A stretch of DNA of 8,589 bases from an uncultured Selenomonadaceae bacterium (GCA_905233325.1 CAJODU010000061.1:1-8589), one strand, 5' to 3'; positions 1 to 7,452 are shown, counted from the first letter of the stretch. Translations and numbers: made by a program. The notes: a model not told the origin generated them from the sequence alone.

Positions 1-1
1 T

Positions 2-46
2 GATTCTTCACAAAGTCAAAATCTCCTGCATTGAGGACAAGAAGTT
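2..46 (-). repeat. Left copy of a 45-bp imperfect inverted repeat flanking rpsB-tsf
   Basis: Read on the minus strand, this segment matches plus-strand bases 1996-2040 at 38 of 45 positions without gaps (hand alignment; mismatches at window positions 17, 18, 23, 31, 36, 37 and 41). The best conserved part is the 15-base end GATTCTTCACAAAGT (bases 2-16), together with a TCCTGCA core. A weaker match (GTTC, then ATG) continues to about base 58 with a small gap. The copy lies beyond the tsf terminator and points away from the operon, so it may precede a further minus-strand gene outside the window. It could be a dispersed intergenic repeat or a duplicated gene-start region. The similarity is directly visible; its role is unknown. 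Confidence 0.7.
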
Positions 47-61
47 ATCATAATGAACAAG

Positions 62-97
62 AAAATACACCGATTCAAAATGGAGCCGGTGTATTTT
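62..97 (-). terminator. Rho-independent terminator after tsf
   Basis: AAAATACACCG (62-72) and CGGTGTATTTT (87-97) form a perfect 11-bp stem around a 14-nt loop. On the minus strand the stem ends in TTTT, followed by a T-rich stretch (CTTGTT), as expected for an intrinsic terminator. It begins 22 bases beyond the tsf stop codon and so should end the rpsB-tsf transcript. The flanking AAAA/TTTT makes it potentially bidirectional. pyrH and frr, which often follow tsf, are therefore unlikely to be co-transcribed by simple read-through. Confidence 0.8.
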
Positions 98-118
98 AGT
101 TTCACGGAAAGTTATATA

Positions 119-997
119 TTATTTGATTTGTGCTGCAACCTCAGCGGCAAAGTCTTCCTGTTTTTTCTCAATACCCTCACCAAGCTGGTAACGGGTGAAC
201 TGCAGGACTTTAGCCTTGCCAAGAATGTCTTTGACGGTCGTTTTGCTACCGGGCTCCGCCTTAACGAAATCTTGTTCAATGAGGCAGACTTCTTTATAGA
301 ACTTGTTGATACGCCCTTCAACCATCTTTTCGATGATCTTTTCAGGCTTGCCTTCTTCGAGAGCTTGCTTGCGGAGAACTTCCTTCTCATGCTCAAGGTC
401 TTCAGAGGCAACGCCGGTGCGATCAACAGCAAGCGGTGAAGAGGCTGCAATCTGCATTGCAATATCTTTACCAAGCTGATCATTGCCGTCTTCAAGCTCA
501 ACGAGGACGCCGATTTTGCCGCCCATGTGAATGTAGCTTGAGAGCATACCCTTGGTCTCATAGCGAACGAAACGGCGGATTGAGATTTTCTCGCCGATAG
601 TTGCAGTTGCCTCAGTGACAAGGGTCTCAACGGTCTTGCCGCCGAGCTTGCTTGCATTGAGAGCGTCAATATCTTTAGGAGCCGCCGTTGCAATGTGTTC
701 GGCAATTTCCTTTTCAAGTGCTCTGAAGTTTTCGTTGTTGGCGGCGAAGTCAGTCTCACAGTTGACTTCGAGGAGAACGCCGACCTTGCCATCTTTGGAG
801 ATGTAAGCAGCGACAGCACCTTCAGCAGCGACTCTGCCGGACTTCTTGGCGGCTTTGGCAATGCCCTTCTCACGGAGCCAGTCAGCAGCGGCCTTCTCGT
901 CGCCGTTAGTTTCAACAAGTGCCTTTTTGCAGTCCATCATACCTGCGCCGGTTCTTTCGCGTAAATCCTTAACCATTGCAGCAGTAATTTGTGCCAT
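119..997 (-). CDS. tsf: Translation elongation factor Ts
   Basis: This 292-residue protein is EF-Ts, the cytosolic guanine-nucleotide exchange factor that releases GDP from EF-Tu during translation elongation. The N-terminal UBA-like region carries the family signature LRERTGAGMMDCKKAL (about residues 12-27). The core has the NCETDFAANNENF segment (about 79-91), which includes the TDF motif that contacts EF-Tu. A second core repeat (GKIGVLVELE) follows, then a helical C-terminal part. Length is normal for a bacterial EF-Ts. The ATG start is supported by GGAGG ten bases upstream. The gene lies 36 bp downstream of rpsB on the same strand, the classic arrangement, and no separate promoter is evident in the gap, so it should be made from the rpsB transcript. 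It ends at the hairpin at 62-97. Nothing is truncated or odd. Long open frames on both strands inside it are shadows. Confidence 0.98.
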   Translation of the reverse strand: MAQITAAMVKDLRERTGAGMMDCKKALVETNGDEKAAADWLREKGIAKAAKKSGRVAAEGAVAAYISKDGKVGVLLEVNCETDFAANNENFRALEKEIAEHIATAAPKDIDALNASKLGGKTVETLVTEATATIGEKISIRRFVRYETKGMLSSYIHMGGKIGVLVELEDGNDQLGKDIAMQIAASSPLAVDRTGVASEDLEHEKEVLRKQALEEGKPEKIIEKMVEGRINKFYKEVCLIEQDFVKAEPGSKTTVKDILGKAKVLQFTRYQLGEGIEKKQEDFAAEVAAQIK

Positions 998-1033
998 TTA
1001 TGTAAATCCTCCAATCAATTCAATACATTAATG

Positions 1034-1759
1034 TTATTCTTTGTCTTCGACTTCCTCGTCTTCGGCGGTTGAGTCAAGCCCTTGACGACCTTCGAGGACA
1101 GCATCAGCCATGCGGGCGGTGATGAGTTTGACAGCACGGATTGCATCATCATTGCCCGGAATGACATAATCAATCTCATCAGGATCGCAGTTAGTGTCGA
1201 CGATAGCAATGATAGGTACACCAAGTTTGCGAGCCTCAGCAACGGCAATCCTTTCCTTGCGCGGGTCAACAATGAAGAGTGCACCTGGGATTTTGTTCAT
1301 CTCTTTGATACCGCCAAGGTATTTTTCAAGGCGGGACATTTCGTGACGGAGCTGCATAACCTCTTTTTTGGTGAGGACATCAAAAGTGCCGTCTGATTCC
1401 ATTGTCTCAAGTTCCTTGAGGCGACCGATACGCTTCTGGATTGTCTGGAAGTTGGTGAGCATACCGCCGAGCCAACGCTCATTGACAAAGAATTGACCTG
1501 CACGGATAGCCTCTTCTTTAACGGCCTCTTGAGCCTGTTTCTTGGTGCCGACGAAGAGGATCATTTTGCCTTCTTCAGCAATGCTGCGCATAAAAGCATA
1601 AGCCTCATCAACCTTTTTGACGGTCTTCTGAAGGTCGATGATGTAAATTCCATTGCGTTCGGTGAAGATATACTTCGCCATTTTTGGATTCCAGCGGCGT
1701 GTCTGATGACCGAAGTGAACGCCTGCCTCCAACAGTTGTTTCATTGAGATAACTGCCAT
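1034..1759 (-). CDS. rpsB: 30S ribosomal protein S2
   Basis: This 241-residue protein is ribosomal protein S2, one of the last proteins to join the 30S subunit. The N-terminus reads MAVISMKQLLEAGVHFGHQ, followed by the S2 signature RRWNPKMAKYIFTERNGIYI. The second signature region includes PGALFIVDPRKERIAVAEA and LGVPIIAIVDTNCDPD. The C-terminus is an acidic tail (STAEDEEVEDKE), a common variable feature of S2. The ATG at 1757-1759 was chosen because AGGAGG lies about eight bases upstream and the protein then begins exactly like other S2 proteins. An in-frame TTG ten codons further upstream is open but lies within the leader and reads through the Shine-Dalgarno site, so it is unlikely. It is the first gene of rpsB-tsf, with a promoter near 1931-1960 and a folded leader between. 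Confidence 0.98.
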   Translation of the reverse strand: MAVISMKQLLEAGVHFGHQTRRWNPKMAKYIFTERNGIYIIDLQKTVKKVDEAYAFMRSIAEEGKMILFVGTKKQAQEAVKEEAIRAGQFFVNERWLGGMLTNFQTIQKRIGRLKELETMESDGTFDVLTKKEVMQLRHEMSRLEKYLGGIKEMNKIPGALFIVDPRKERIAVAEARKLGVPIIAIVDTNCDPDEIDYVIPGNDDAIRAVKLITARMADAVLEGRQGLDSTAEDEEVEDKE

Positions 1760-1782
1760 TTTAAATTCCTCCTGTTTTCTCT

Positions 1783-1909
1783 CGTGCAACTTTAGATTGC
1801 CTACAACTTACATTTTTATTATTTGTATGATCAAGTTGAGACGTACACCTTACTAAAAGATTTGCTGTTGTCACCTCTCCTGAGGCACAGGAACAGCTTA
1901 AGCCGCACG
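1783..1909 (-). promoter_or_regulatory. Structured rpsB mRNA leader (candidate S2 autoregulatory element)
   Basis: The untranslated leader folds by hand into a closed multi-branch structure. A 10-bp closing helix pairs CGTGCGGCTT (1900-1909) with AAGTTGCACG (1783-1792), with two G-U pairs. Inside it, one hairpin spans 1864-1897 (outer stem GCTGTT/AACAGC, apical CCTC-AGGA-GAGG). A second spans 1799-1842 (GTCTCAACTT with AAGTTGTAGGC, ten pairs with one bulged base). The closing helix ends only about ten bases before the AGGAGG Shine-Dalgarno site, so it could affect ribosome access. Autogenous control of rpsB-tsf by S2 through the mRNA leader is established in enterobacteria; extending it here is inference. 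No U-tract follows either hairpin, so control would be translational rather than by attenuation. Confidence 0.55.
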
Positions 1910-1930
1910 TGTTTTTTTAAAACGATATTT

Positions 1931-1960
1931 ATTATACCACAATGTACATTTTAAATGCAA
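1931..1960 (-). promoter_or_regulatory. Sigma-70-type promoter of rpsB-tsf
   Basis: On the minus strand there is a perfect -10 box TATAAT (1931-1936) preceded by TGG, which makes an extended -10. A -35 box TTGCAT (1955-1960) lies 18 bp upstream. Transcription would start near 1924, giving a leader of about 165 nt before the S2 start codon. The match is strong, as expected for a ribosomal protein operon. Its upstream edge lies in the AT-rich tract shared with the divergent GGDEF gene. Confidence 0.8.
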
Positions 1961-1995
1961 GTATTTTTTTTAATTCTTAGGTTCGGGATGCAGTG

Positions 1996-2040
1996 AACTT
2001 TTTGCACTCATTGCAGGAAATTTCAACTTTGTGAAGAATC
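1996..2040 (+). repeat. Right copy of the 45-bp inverted repeat, upstream of the GGDEF gene
   Basis: This is the partner of the minus-strand copy at 2-46 (38/45 identical). It contains GCAGGA about 16 bases before the GTG at 2031 and ends in TTTGTGAAGAATC. The repeat covers the earliest in-frame start (GTG AAG AAT) of the downstream gene, so that GTG may belong to the repeat rather than be a real start. A weak promoter-like pairing inside it is TTGCAG, 17 bp, AAGAAT, which I do not consider convincing. Both copies point outward from the rpsB-tsf operon. Confidence 0.7.
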
Positions 2041-2087
2041 CAATCAACATAAAAAAGTTGAATATTAATGATGGAAGATTTCTTAAA

Positions 2088-4688
2088 ATGAATAAAAAAA
2101 TTTTACGATTCTTTTTATCAGCTCTGCTCTATTACTTAGTAAACACCTTTACGGGTAATTTTCTCGTAATGCCTGACAACGAGCTTACCAGTATGTCAAG
2201 TTTCTTGCCGCCGTTGTTGGGAATTATGTGGGGATTGCCGGCTGCTTTCGGCAGTATGACAGGTGCATTTTTAGTTGAATATGAGCGATGGCTTGTATTA
2301 CCGCAAATTTTACAGGACGGAGGCTTGCTCACTTGTTTATGGCAGGCTCTGTTGTTGTTTTGTAATTGCGGCTTTTGGGCTTTCATTGCTGCCTATATGC
2401 CTTGGCGGCTGGGTTATTCAATATTCATTAACCACGATAAACCACTCTTTGAATTGAGAATGGACGTTATTTTAAAGTTCGTCTGGTTAATGTTTATCAC
2501 CCATATTACTACAGCATTATTTTTGACTATGGTGACGCCCGAATCTAATATGATTCAGGCTCTTGAAAATCTGGAAATAAATTTAGGAATTTTTGGCGAA
2601 TATGCTTTAACTTGTTTTATCAATGATTTCAACATTTCTATTTTTTGCGGCTTGATGTGGTTTTTCTTCATGGTGAGTTACAATTATCCGTTTGAACGAC
2701 CGAATATTCAAGCTGACATTGTGCCCGATAAGACATTGCAGCGTGCATTTGATGTAATTTTCGTAATATCGATCGTTTTAGCTTTACTTCTTTGTGATCC
2801 GAATATGGCTGAGTATACAGGTGCAAAAATGTCAGTCGGCTTTTTGCTGTGCCTTTATATGTTCCGCCCGTTTTCACCGATGCCAAGGGAGAGCAGCAAG
2901 CATGCGAAGATTTTGCAGAAAGACAATATATTGATGAGTCGAAAGATCGCGGCACTTTTTTATATATTTGTCTTTGCAATTTTTTTGATGATGGATATTT
3001 CCGGCGTGATCTACGGACTCAAAGATGTCAACATTTGGCGTCAGTATAATTCAGAGTGCATCACAATGATAAATATCGCTCTGATTGCTCTGCTCTGCAT
3101 GCTGCTGCGTTATCACAATTCAATAATGACTAATATCGTTCTGCTTGAAGTGGTAACGGTATTTTTGTCTGCCTTTGCTCTCGGCACGGTTTGCATGACA
3201 ATAACCAACAGGATCATTGATCAAAAGGTGGAAAGTTCCATTTCAGAAGTCAGTATCATTTGCCGCGAACGTTTGGAACGCACCTTCAACAGTATACAAG
3301 TTTCGGTTAATGATATTAGAGATTTGGCATTTGCAGAGTTGGAGAGTTATGATCTGCTTGTAAATGACGAAAATTGGCGCAACAATTATTTAAGAAAGTC
3401 AGAACATTTATTTAGGGCTATTGCCTCGAACACGGAAGGCAGTGTCGCATTTTATATGAGATTGTCGCCGGATTTTGCGGGTCCGCTTGGCGGTTTTTCT
3501 TGGGGTCGCGATAAAGGTGATTGGCAAGGAGAAGAACCCAACTTTTTCAGAAGAAAACCCATTGACTTATCTAAATATGCTCCCGATGATTCCGAAAATG
3601 TAGGCTGGTATTACATTCCTATTGCACGTCAAAGGGGTGTATGGATTGATCCTTATATTGATCCGATTGTTCAAAATTATGTCATTTCATATGTAAGTCC
3701 TTTATATTTCGATAATAAATTAGTTGGCGTCGTTGGTATGGATATTGATTTTGAATATCTCATCAAAGAAGTGAAAAATATGTCGATTTATGATAACGGT
3801 TTTGTTTACTTGATGGATCGCAGAAATCATATACTCTATCACAAAGACTTCAAACAAGGTGATGAATTTGTCTCTAATCCCGAATATCGTGAAGAAGAAA
3901 GTTATCTCAATAATGGAGTTTGGGTTGGAATTGCCATTCCTCTCAAGCAGATATATGCCGAGCGTAATAATTTGTTAATGCACATTGTCTGCGTTATGAT
4001 TGTGATAACATTAGTGATGTCCTATTTGAGTATATACATTGCGTCTCGCGGAGTACAGCCGCTGGTAATTCTCACAGAAGCCGCCCAAAAAATTGCCAAA
4101 GGTAATTTAAATGTTAAACTTCCAAATGAATCACATAATGAGTTGGGGACATTGGTAAAGAGTATAAGAGAAATGGTATCTAAACTTGAAATTTATGTCT
4201 ATCGTGATAAATTGACAGGCTTGAGTAACACTTCTGCTTATGCTCGAAAGTGTAAAGAGATTGCAGATATTATTGAAATTTCTCCAAAACCGTATGCTGT
4301 GATTGTATTTGATGTAAACTTTTTGAAGAGAATCAACGATACTTATGGTCATGAGGCGGGTAATGATCTTATCCGTTGTGCAGCAAGCACTATCAGCAAT
4401 GCCTTTGCAGAGAGTCCTGTATTTCGTATTGGCGGTGATGAATTTGTAGCCATTCTTGAGAATAAGGACTATGAACGCCGAGAGGAATTGCTGGAACTGT
4501 TCGACGAGACTATATCGCACAAACATTTCACCGTTGGCGAAAAGACTTTTGATATATCTGTCGCTCGCGGAATGAGTATTTGGCAAGAAGGCAAAGATTA
4601 TGCCTCAATATTCCAAGAGGCTGACGAGGCTATGTATGCACACAAAATCGCCATCAAAAAAGCATTGGGAATAACGCAGGATCGTTAA
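2088..4688 (+). CDS. Multi-spanning membrane sensor with dCache and GGDEF domains (putative diguanylate cyclase)
   Basis: An 866-residue membrane protein is predicted with the start at ATG 2088. About ten hydrophobic helices fill residues 9 to 370. A dCache-like extracytoplasmic region follows at about 380-630, with GWYYIP (506-511) and VWIDPY (518-523), then a strand and GVVGMDIDF typical of its membrane-distal subdomain. A further membrane helix lies at about 630-653, then a HAMP-like linker, then a GGDEF domain from about 706. The cytoplasmic GGDEF domain would join two GTP into cyclic di-GMP. The loop is intact (RIGGDEF; GGDEF at 782-786), as are the metal-binding Asp742 and IND Asn750. 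Two departures are visible: Asn759 stands where PleD has guanine-contacting Asp344, and the RxxD inhibitory site is absent (FAES). No EAL or HD-GYP domain is present. An upstream in-frame GTG at 2031 would add 19 residues but lies inside a repeat; GGAAG precedes the ATG by ten bases. The gene is visibly AT-richer than its neighbours and stands alone on its strand. The ligand is unknown. Confidence 0.88.
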   Translation: MNKKILRFFLSALLYYLVNTFTGNFLVMPDNELTSMSSFLPPLLGIMWGLPAAFGSMTGAFLVEYERWLVLPQILQDGGLLTCLWQALLLFCNCGFWAFIAAYMPWRLGYSIFINHDKPLFELRMDVILKFVWLMFITHITTALFLTMVTPESNMIQALENLEINLGIFGEYALTCFINDFNISIFCGLMWFFFMVSYNYPFERPNIQADIVPDKTLQRAFDVIFVISIVLALLLCDPNMAEYTGAKMSVGFLLCLYMFRPFSPMPRESSKHAKILQKDNILMSRKIAALFYIFVFAIFLMMDISGVIYGLKDVNIWRQYNSECITMINIALIALLCMLLRYHNSIMTNIVLLEVVTVFLSAFALGTVCMTITNRIIDQKVESSISEVSIICRERLERTFNSIQVSVNDIRDLAFAELESYDLLVNDENWRNNYLRKSEHLFRAIASNTEGSVAFYMRLSPDFAGPLGGFSWGRDKGDWQGEEPNFFRRKPIDLSKYAPDDSENVGWYYIPIARQRGVWIDPYIDPIVQNYVISYVSPLYFDNKLVGVVGMDIDFEYLIKEVKNMSIYDNGFVYLMDRRNHILYHKDFKQGDEFVSNPEYREEESYLNNGVWVGIAIPLKQIYAERNNLLMHIVCVMIVITLVMSYLSIYIASRGVQPLVILTEAAQKIAKGNLNVKLPNESHNELGTLVKSIREMVSKLEIYVYRDKLTGLSNTSAYARKCKEIADIIEISPKPYAVIVFDVNFLKRINDTYGHEAGNDLIRCAASTISNAFAESPVFRIGGDEFVAILENKDYERREELLELFDETISHKHFTVGEKTFDISVARGMSIWQEGKDYASIFQEADEAMYAHKIAIKKALGITQDR

Positions 4689-4718
4689 AAAAAACGTCTG
4701 CAAAAAATCTTTGCAGAC
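4687..4718 (-). terminator. Rho-independent terminator after clpB
   Basis: GTCTGCAAA (4696-4704) and TTTGCAGAC (4710-4718) form a perfect 9-bp stem with a 5-nt loop. Read on the minus strand, the stem is followed by G and a run of eight T (4687-4694), a textbook intrinsic terminator 24 bases past the clpB stop. The T-run overlaps the TAA stop codon of the convergent GGDEF gene (4686-4688). In the plus direction the hairpin has no U-tail, so it probably serves clpB mainly. Confidence 0.88.
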
Positions 4719-4742
4719 TCAATCAATGAAAAATATTTCAGC

Positions 4743-7358
4743 TCACTTAGTCAAGTTGGGTGTTTTTTTAAAGAGGAAGTTTGTGCCGTCGTAGTCAATC
4801 TGTACCGTGTCATTCTCTCTGATGTCACCGGCAATAATCAGCTTGGACAGTGAAGTCTCAACCGTGTGCGTCAAGAATCTTCTAAGCGGTCTTGCACCGA
4901 AGTTGGGATCAAAGCCTTGGTCAGCGAGGGCATCAATAGCCTTATCAGTCCAGGTGAGTTTGATTTTGATCTGCTTGTCGAGACGGTCGCTCAAATTTTT
5001 CAGCAGAATACCGGCAATAGCCTTGACTTGCTCCTTGGCAAGACTCTTGAAGACAATGATGTCGTCAATGCGATTGAGGAACTCAGGGCGGAATTGAGCT
5101 TTAAGCATATCCTTGATTACATTCTCCGCCTCGGCGAAGTCCTTGTTGGTGATAAAACCGATCTTGGCACGCTGGAGAATCTCTTGGGAGCCGAGATTGC
5201 TCGTCATTATGATAACGGTATTTTTGAAGTTGACGACGCGGCCTTTGCCGTCAGTCAATCTGCCGTCGTCGAGGATTTGCAGAAGTATGTTGAAGATGTC
5301 GCGGTTGGCTTTCTCAATCTCATCAAGGAGAATCACGCAATATGGTCTGCGCCTTACTGCCTCGGTGAGCTGACCGCCCTCATCATAACCGACATAACCC
5401 GGAGGCGCACCAATCAAACGAGCGACGGAGTGTTTCTCCATATACTCACTCATATCAATGCGAATCATACTGCGCTCATCGTCGAAGAGAGCCTCCGCCA
5501 GCGTCTTGGCAAGCTCAGTCTTACCGACGCCAGTGGGACCGAGGAAGATAAACGAACCAATGGGACGGTTGGGGTCTTTGATACCTGCACGGGCACGGAG
5601 AATTGCCTCACTGACAGCAGTGACGGCCTCGTCCTGCCCGACTACACGCTCGTGCAGAGTATCTTCAAGGTGAAGGAGCTTTTCACGTTCACCTGTCAAC
5701 ATCTTGGAGACGGGAATACCTGTCCAGCGGCTGACAACGCGGGCAATATCCTCCTCACCGACTTCTTCCTTGAGAAGTTTTTCACCTTTGGATTGTTTGG
5801 CGATTTCTGCCTCAATGGATTTCAATTTATTTTGAAGTTCCGGCAACTTGCCATACTTTAGCTCCGACAGCTTGCTCAGATCATAGGCACGCTCCGCCGC
5901 TGCCATCTGGTTATTTACTTCGTCTATTTCCTTCTTGACCTCGCGGACTCTTATAATCGACTGTTTCTCGTCCTCCCACTTTTCACGGAGATTGCGCTCC
6001 TCCTCTTGCAGTGAGGACTTCTCTTCAGCTATCCTCTGCAATTTTTCGATAGAGGCGTCGTCTGTCTCTTTTTTTAATGCCTGCTCTTCGATTTCAAGCT
6101 GCATAATCTTTCGACGAATCTCATCAATAGGTGCGGGCAGGGATTCAATTTCCGTCCTCAATTTCGCTGCTGCCTCATCAACCAAGTCAATCGCCTTGTC
6201 CGGCAGGAATCTGTCACTGATGTATCTGTCGGAGAGAGTTGCTGCACTCACTAAAGCCGCGTCACGAATCCTGACGCCGTGATGAACTTCGTAGCGTTCC
6301 TTGAGTCCACGCAAAATTGATATGGTGTCCTCAACTGTCGGCTCACCAACTATAACCGGCTGGAATCTGCGCTCAAGGGCGGTGTCCTTTTCGATGTATT
6401 TGCGATATTCATTCAGAGTTGTGGCACCGATACATCTCAGCTCACCGCGTGCCAGCATAGGCTTCAATATGTTACCTGCGTCCATTGCACCTTCAGCGGC
6501 ACCGGCACCTACAACCGTGTGGACTTCATCAATGAAGAGCAGAATTTGACCGTCGGACTTTGCAATCTCATTGAGGACAGCTTTCAGACGTTCCTCAAAC
6601 TCACCGCGGAACTTGGCACCGGCAACCAGGCTGCCCATATCCAAAGCGTATAGAACCTTGTGCTTGAGGGATTCAGGCACATCACCGGCAACAATGCGGC
6701 GAGCAAGCCCTTCAACAATGGCCGTCTTGCCGACACCGGGCTCACCAATAAGCACAGGGTTATTCTTCGTGCGTCTGGAGAGGATTTCAACAGTCCTGCG
6801 GATCTCCTCGTCACGTCCTATAACCGGATCAAGTTTGCCGCTCCTTGCTGCGTTGGTCAAGTCGCGACCATATTTGGCAAGAGCTTGGTAATTCTCTTCG
6901 GGGTTGTCGCTGTTGACATTCTGCTTGCGGTTTTGCTTGATTGAGTTTTGGATATTATCCTTGGTGAGCTTGAACTCTTGGCAGATTGCTTGCACCTCGT
7001 TGCTGCCGTCGACTGCAAGGGCAAGCAAAAGATGTTCAGTGCTGATATAATCATCTTTCATTGATGCGGCGTATTCATTTGCCTTTCCGATAACACGTGC
7101 CATATCAACACCCATGGTCAGTCGCTCTTGCCCTTTGACACTCGGCATTTTGTTGAGTTCTTTCTCAAGGCTGACTTTGAGCATTGGCAGATCTGTCTTG
7201 CAATCGTCAAATATCGTTGCCAGCAGACCTTCCGGCTCCTTTGATAATACTGACATCAAATGCAGTGAGTTCCATTCCTGATGATATTTCATTGCCGCGA
7301 GCTGCTGTGCTGCCTGGATTGCCGCACCCGCTTTGGCTGTATATTTTTCTCCTGCCAT
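4743..7358 (-). CDS. clpB: ATP-dependent protein disaggregase ClpB
   Basis: This 871-residue protein is ClpB, the cytosolic hexameric AAA+ disaggregase that threads aggregated proteins through its pore together with DnaK/DnaJ/GrpE. Domains in order: an N-terminal Clp repeat domain (about 1-145); NBD1 with Walker A GEPGVGKT (205-212), Walker B FIDE (275-278), pore loop KFRGEFEERL and ALERRF arginine finger; the long coiled-coil M-domain (about 400-520); and NBD2 with GPTGVGKT (607-614), LLDE Walker B (677-680) and the GYVG pore loop (654-657). The M-domain length separates it from ClpA and ClpC, and I see no IGF/IGL-type ClpP-docking loop. Length is typical of ClpB. The start at ATG 7356-7358 is supported by GGAG eight bases upstream; an in-frame ATG ten codons earlier would give an atypical N-terminus and lacks a good site. 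The gene is monocistronic, with a promoter at 7424-7452 and a terminator at 4687-4718. No CIRCE (HrcA) element is visible upstream. Confidence 0.97.
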   Translation of the reverse strand: MAGEKYTAKAGAAIQAAQQLAAMKYHQEWNSLHLMSVLSKEPEGLLATIFDDCKTDLPMLKVSLEKELNKMPSVKGQERLTMGVDMARVIGKANEYAASMKDDYISTEHLLLALAVDGSNEVQAICQEFKLTKDNIQNSIKQNRKQNVNSDNPEENYQALAKYGRDLTNAARSGKLDPVIGRDEEIRRTVEILSRRTKNNPVLIGEPGVGKTAIVEGLARRIVAGDVPESLKHKVLYALDMGSLVAGAKFRGEFEERLKAVLNEIAKSDGQILLFIDEVHTVVGAGAAEGAMDAGNILKPMLARGELRCIGATTLNEYRKYIEKDTALERRFQPVIVGEPTVEDTISILRGLKERYEVHHGVRIRDAALVSAATLSDRYISDRFLPDKAIDLVDEAAAKLRTEIESLPAPIDEIRRKIMQLEIEEQALKKETDDASIEKLQRIAEEKSSLQEEERNLREKWEDEKQSIIRVREVKKEIDEVNNQMAAAERAYDLSKLSELKYGKLPELQNKLKSIEAEIAKQSKGEKLLKEEVGEEDIARVVSRWTGIPVSKMLTGEREKLLHLEDTLHERVVGQDEAVTAVSEAILRARAGIKDPNRPIGSFIFLGPTGVGKTELAKTLAEALFDDERSMIRIDMSEYMEKHSVARLIGAPPGYVGYDEGGQLTEAVRRRPYCVILLDEIEKANRDIFNILLQILDDGRLTDGKGRVVNFKNTVIIMTSNLGSQEILQRAKIGFITNKDFAEAENVIKDMLKAQFRPEFLNRIDDIIVFKSLAKEQVKAIAGILLKNLSDRLDKQIKIKLTWTDKAIDALADQGFDPNFGARPLRRFLTHTVETSLSKLIIAGDIRENDTVQIDYDGTNFLFKKTPNLTK

Positions 7359-7399
7359 ATATATCACTCCATTCAAGATTAAATTCAATTTTTGTCAAG

Positions 7400-7418
7400 C
7401 GGCAGTTTTCCGCTGCCG
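7400..7418 (-). other. Hairpin at the predicted 5' end of the clpB mRNA
   Basis: CGGCAG (7400-7405) and CTGCCG (7413-7418) form a 6-bp GC-rich stem with a 7-nt loop. It begins about six bases downstream of the clpB -10 box, so it would sit at or very near the 5' end of the transcript. Such stems often protect mRNA from 5'-end decay. It lacks a U-tract on the minus strand and so is not a terminator. Function is inferred. Confidence 0.5.
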
Positions 7419-7423
7419 AAAGT

Positions 7424-7452
7424 ATATTATCACAAAAAAGTCAAAAAGTCAA
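7424..7452 (-). promoter_or_regulatory. Sigma-70-type promoter of clpB
   Basis: On the minus strand TTGACT (7447-7452) and TAATAT (7424-7429) are separated by 17 bp, a good housekeeping promoter. The -35 box overlaps a direct repeat GTCAAA (plus strand 7440-7445 and 7448-7453). These resemble CtsR half sites but are spaced eight rather than ten bases apart. No inverted CIRCE element accompanies the promoter, so any heat-shock control is not explained by HrcA. Confidence 0.7.

Noticed and set aside
112..918. 268-codon minus-strand open frame overlapping tsf
   Set aside because: It is an alternative frame of tsf with low-complexity Ser/Arg/Leu-rich sequence; the EF-Ts frame carries all family signatures.
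1761..1874. GTG-initiated 37-codon frame in the rpsB leader, preceded by AGGAG and ending just before the S2 start
   Set aside because: It is open, but the Shine-Dalgarno-like run is within a hairpin stem, the product resembles nothing, and it reads through the proposed leader structure. Without conservation it is more likely chance.
1986..2009. Dyad TGCAGTG / CACTC-TTGCA before the GGDEF gene as an operator
   Set aside because: The symmetry is imperfect and needs a gap, and it is not conserved in the left repeat copy.
4866..5861. 331-codon open frame on the plus strand
   Set aside because: It lies wholly antisense to clpB, whose frame encodes unmistakable AAA+ motifs. Translation shows no family resemblance and it has no convincing ribosome binding site. 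It is a shadow frame of GC-biased coding sequence.
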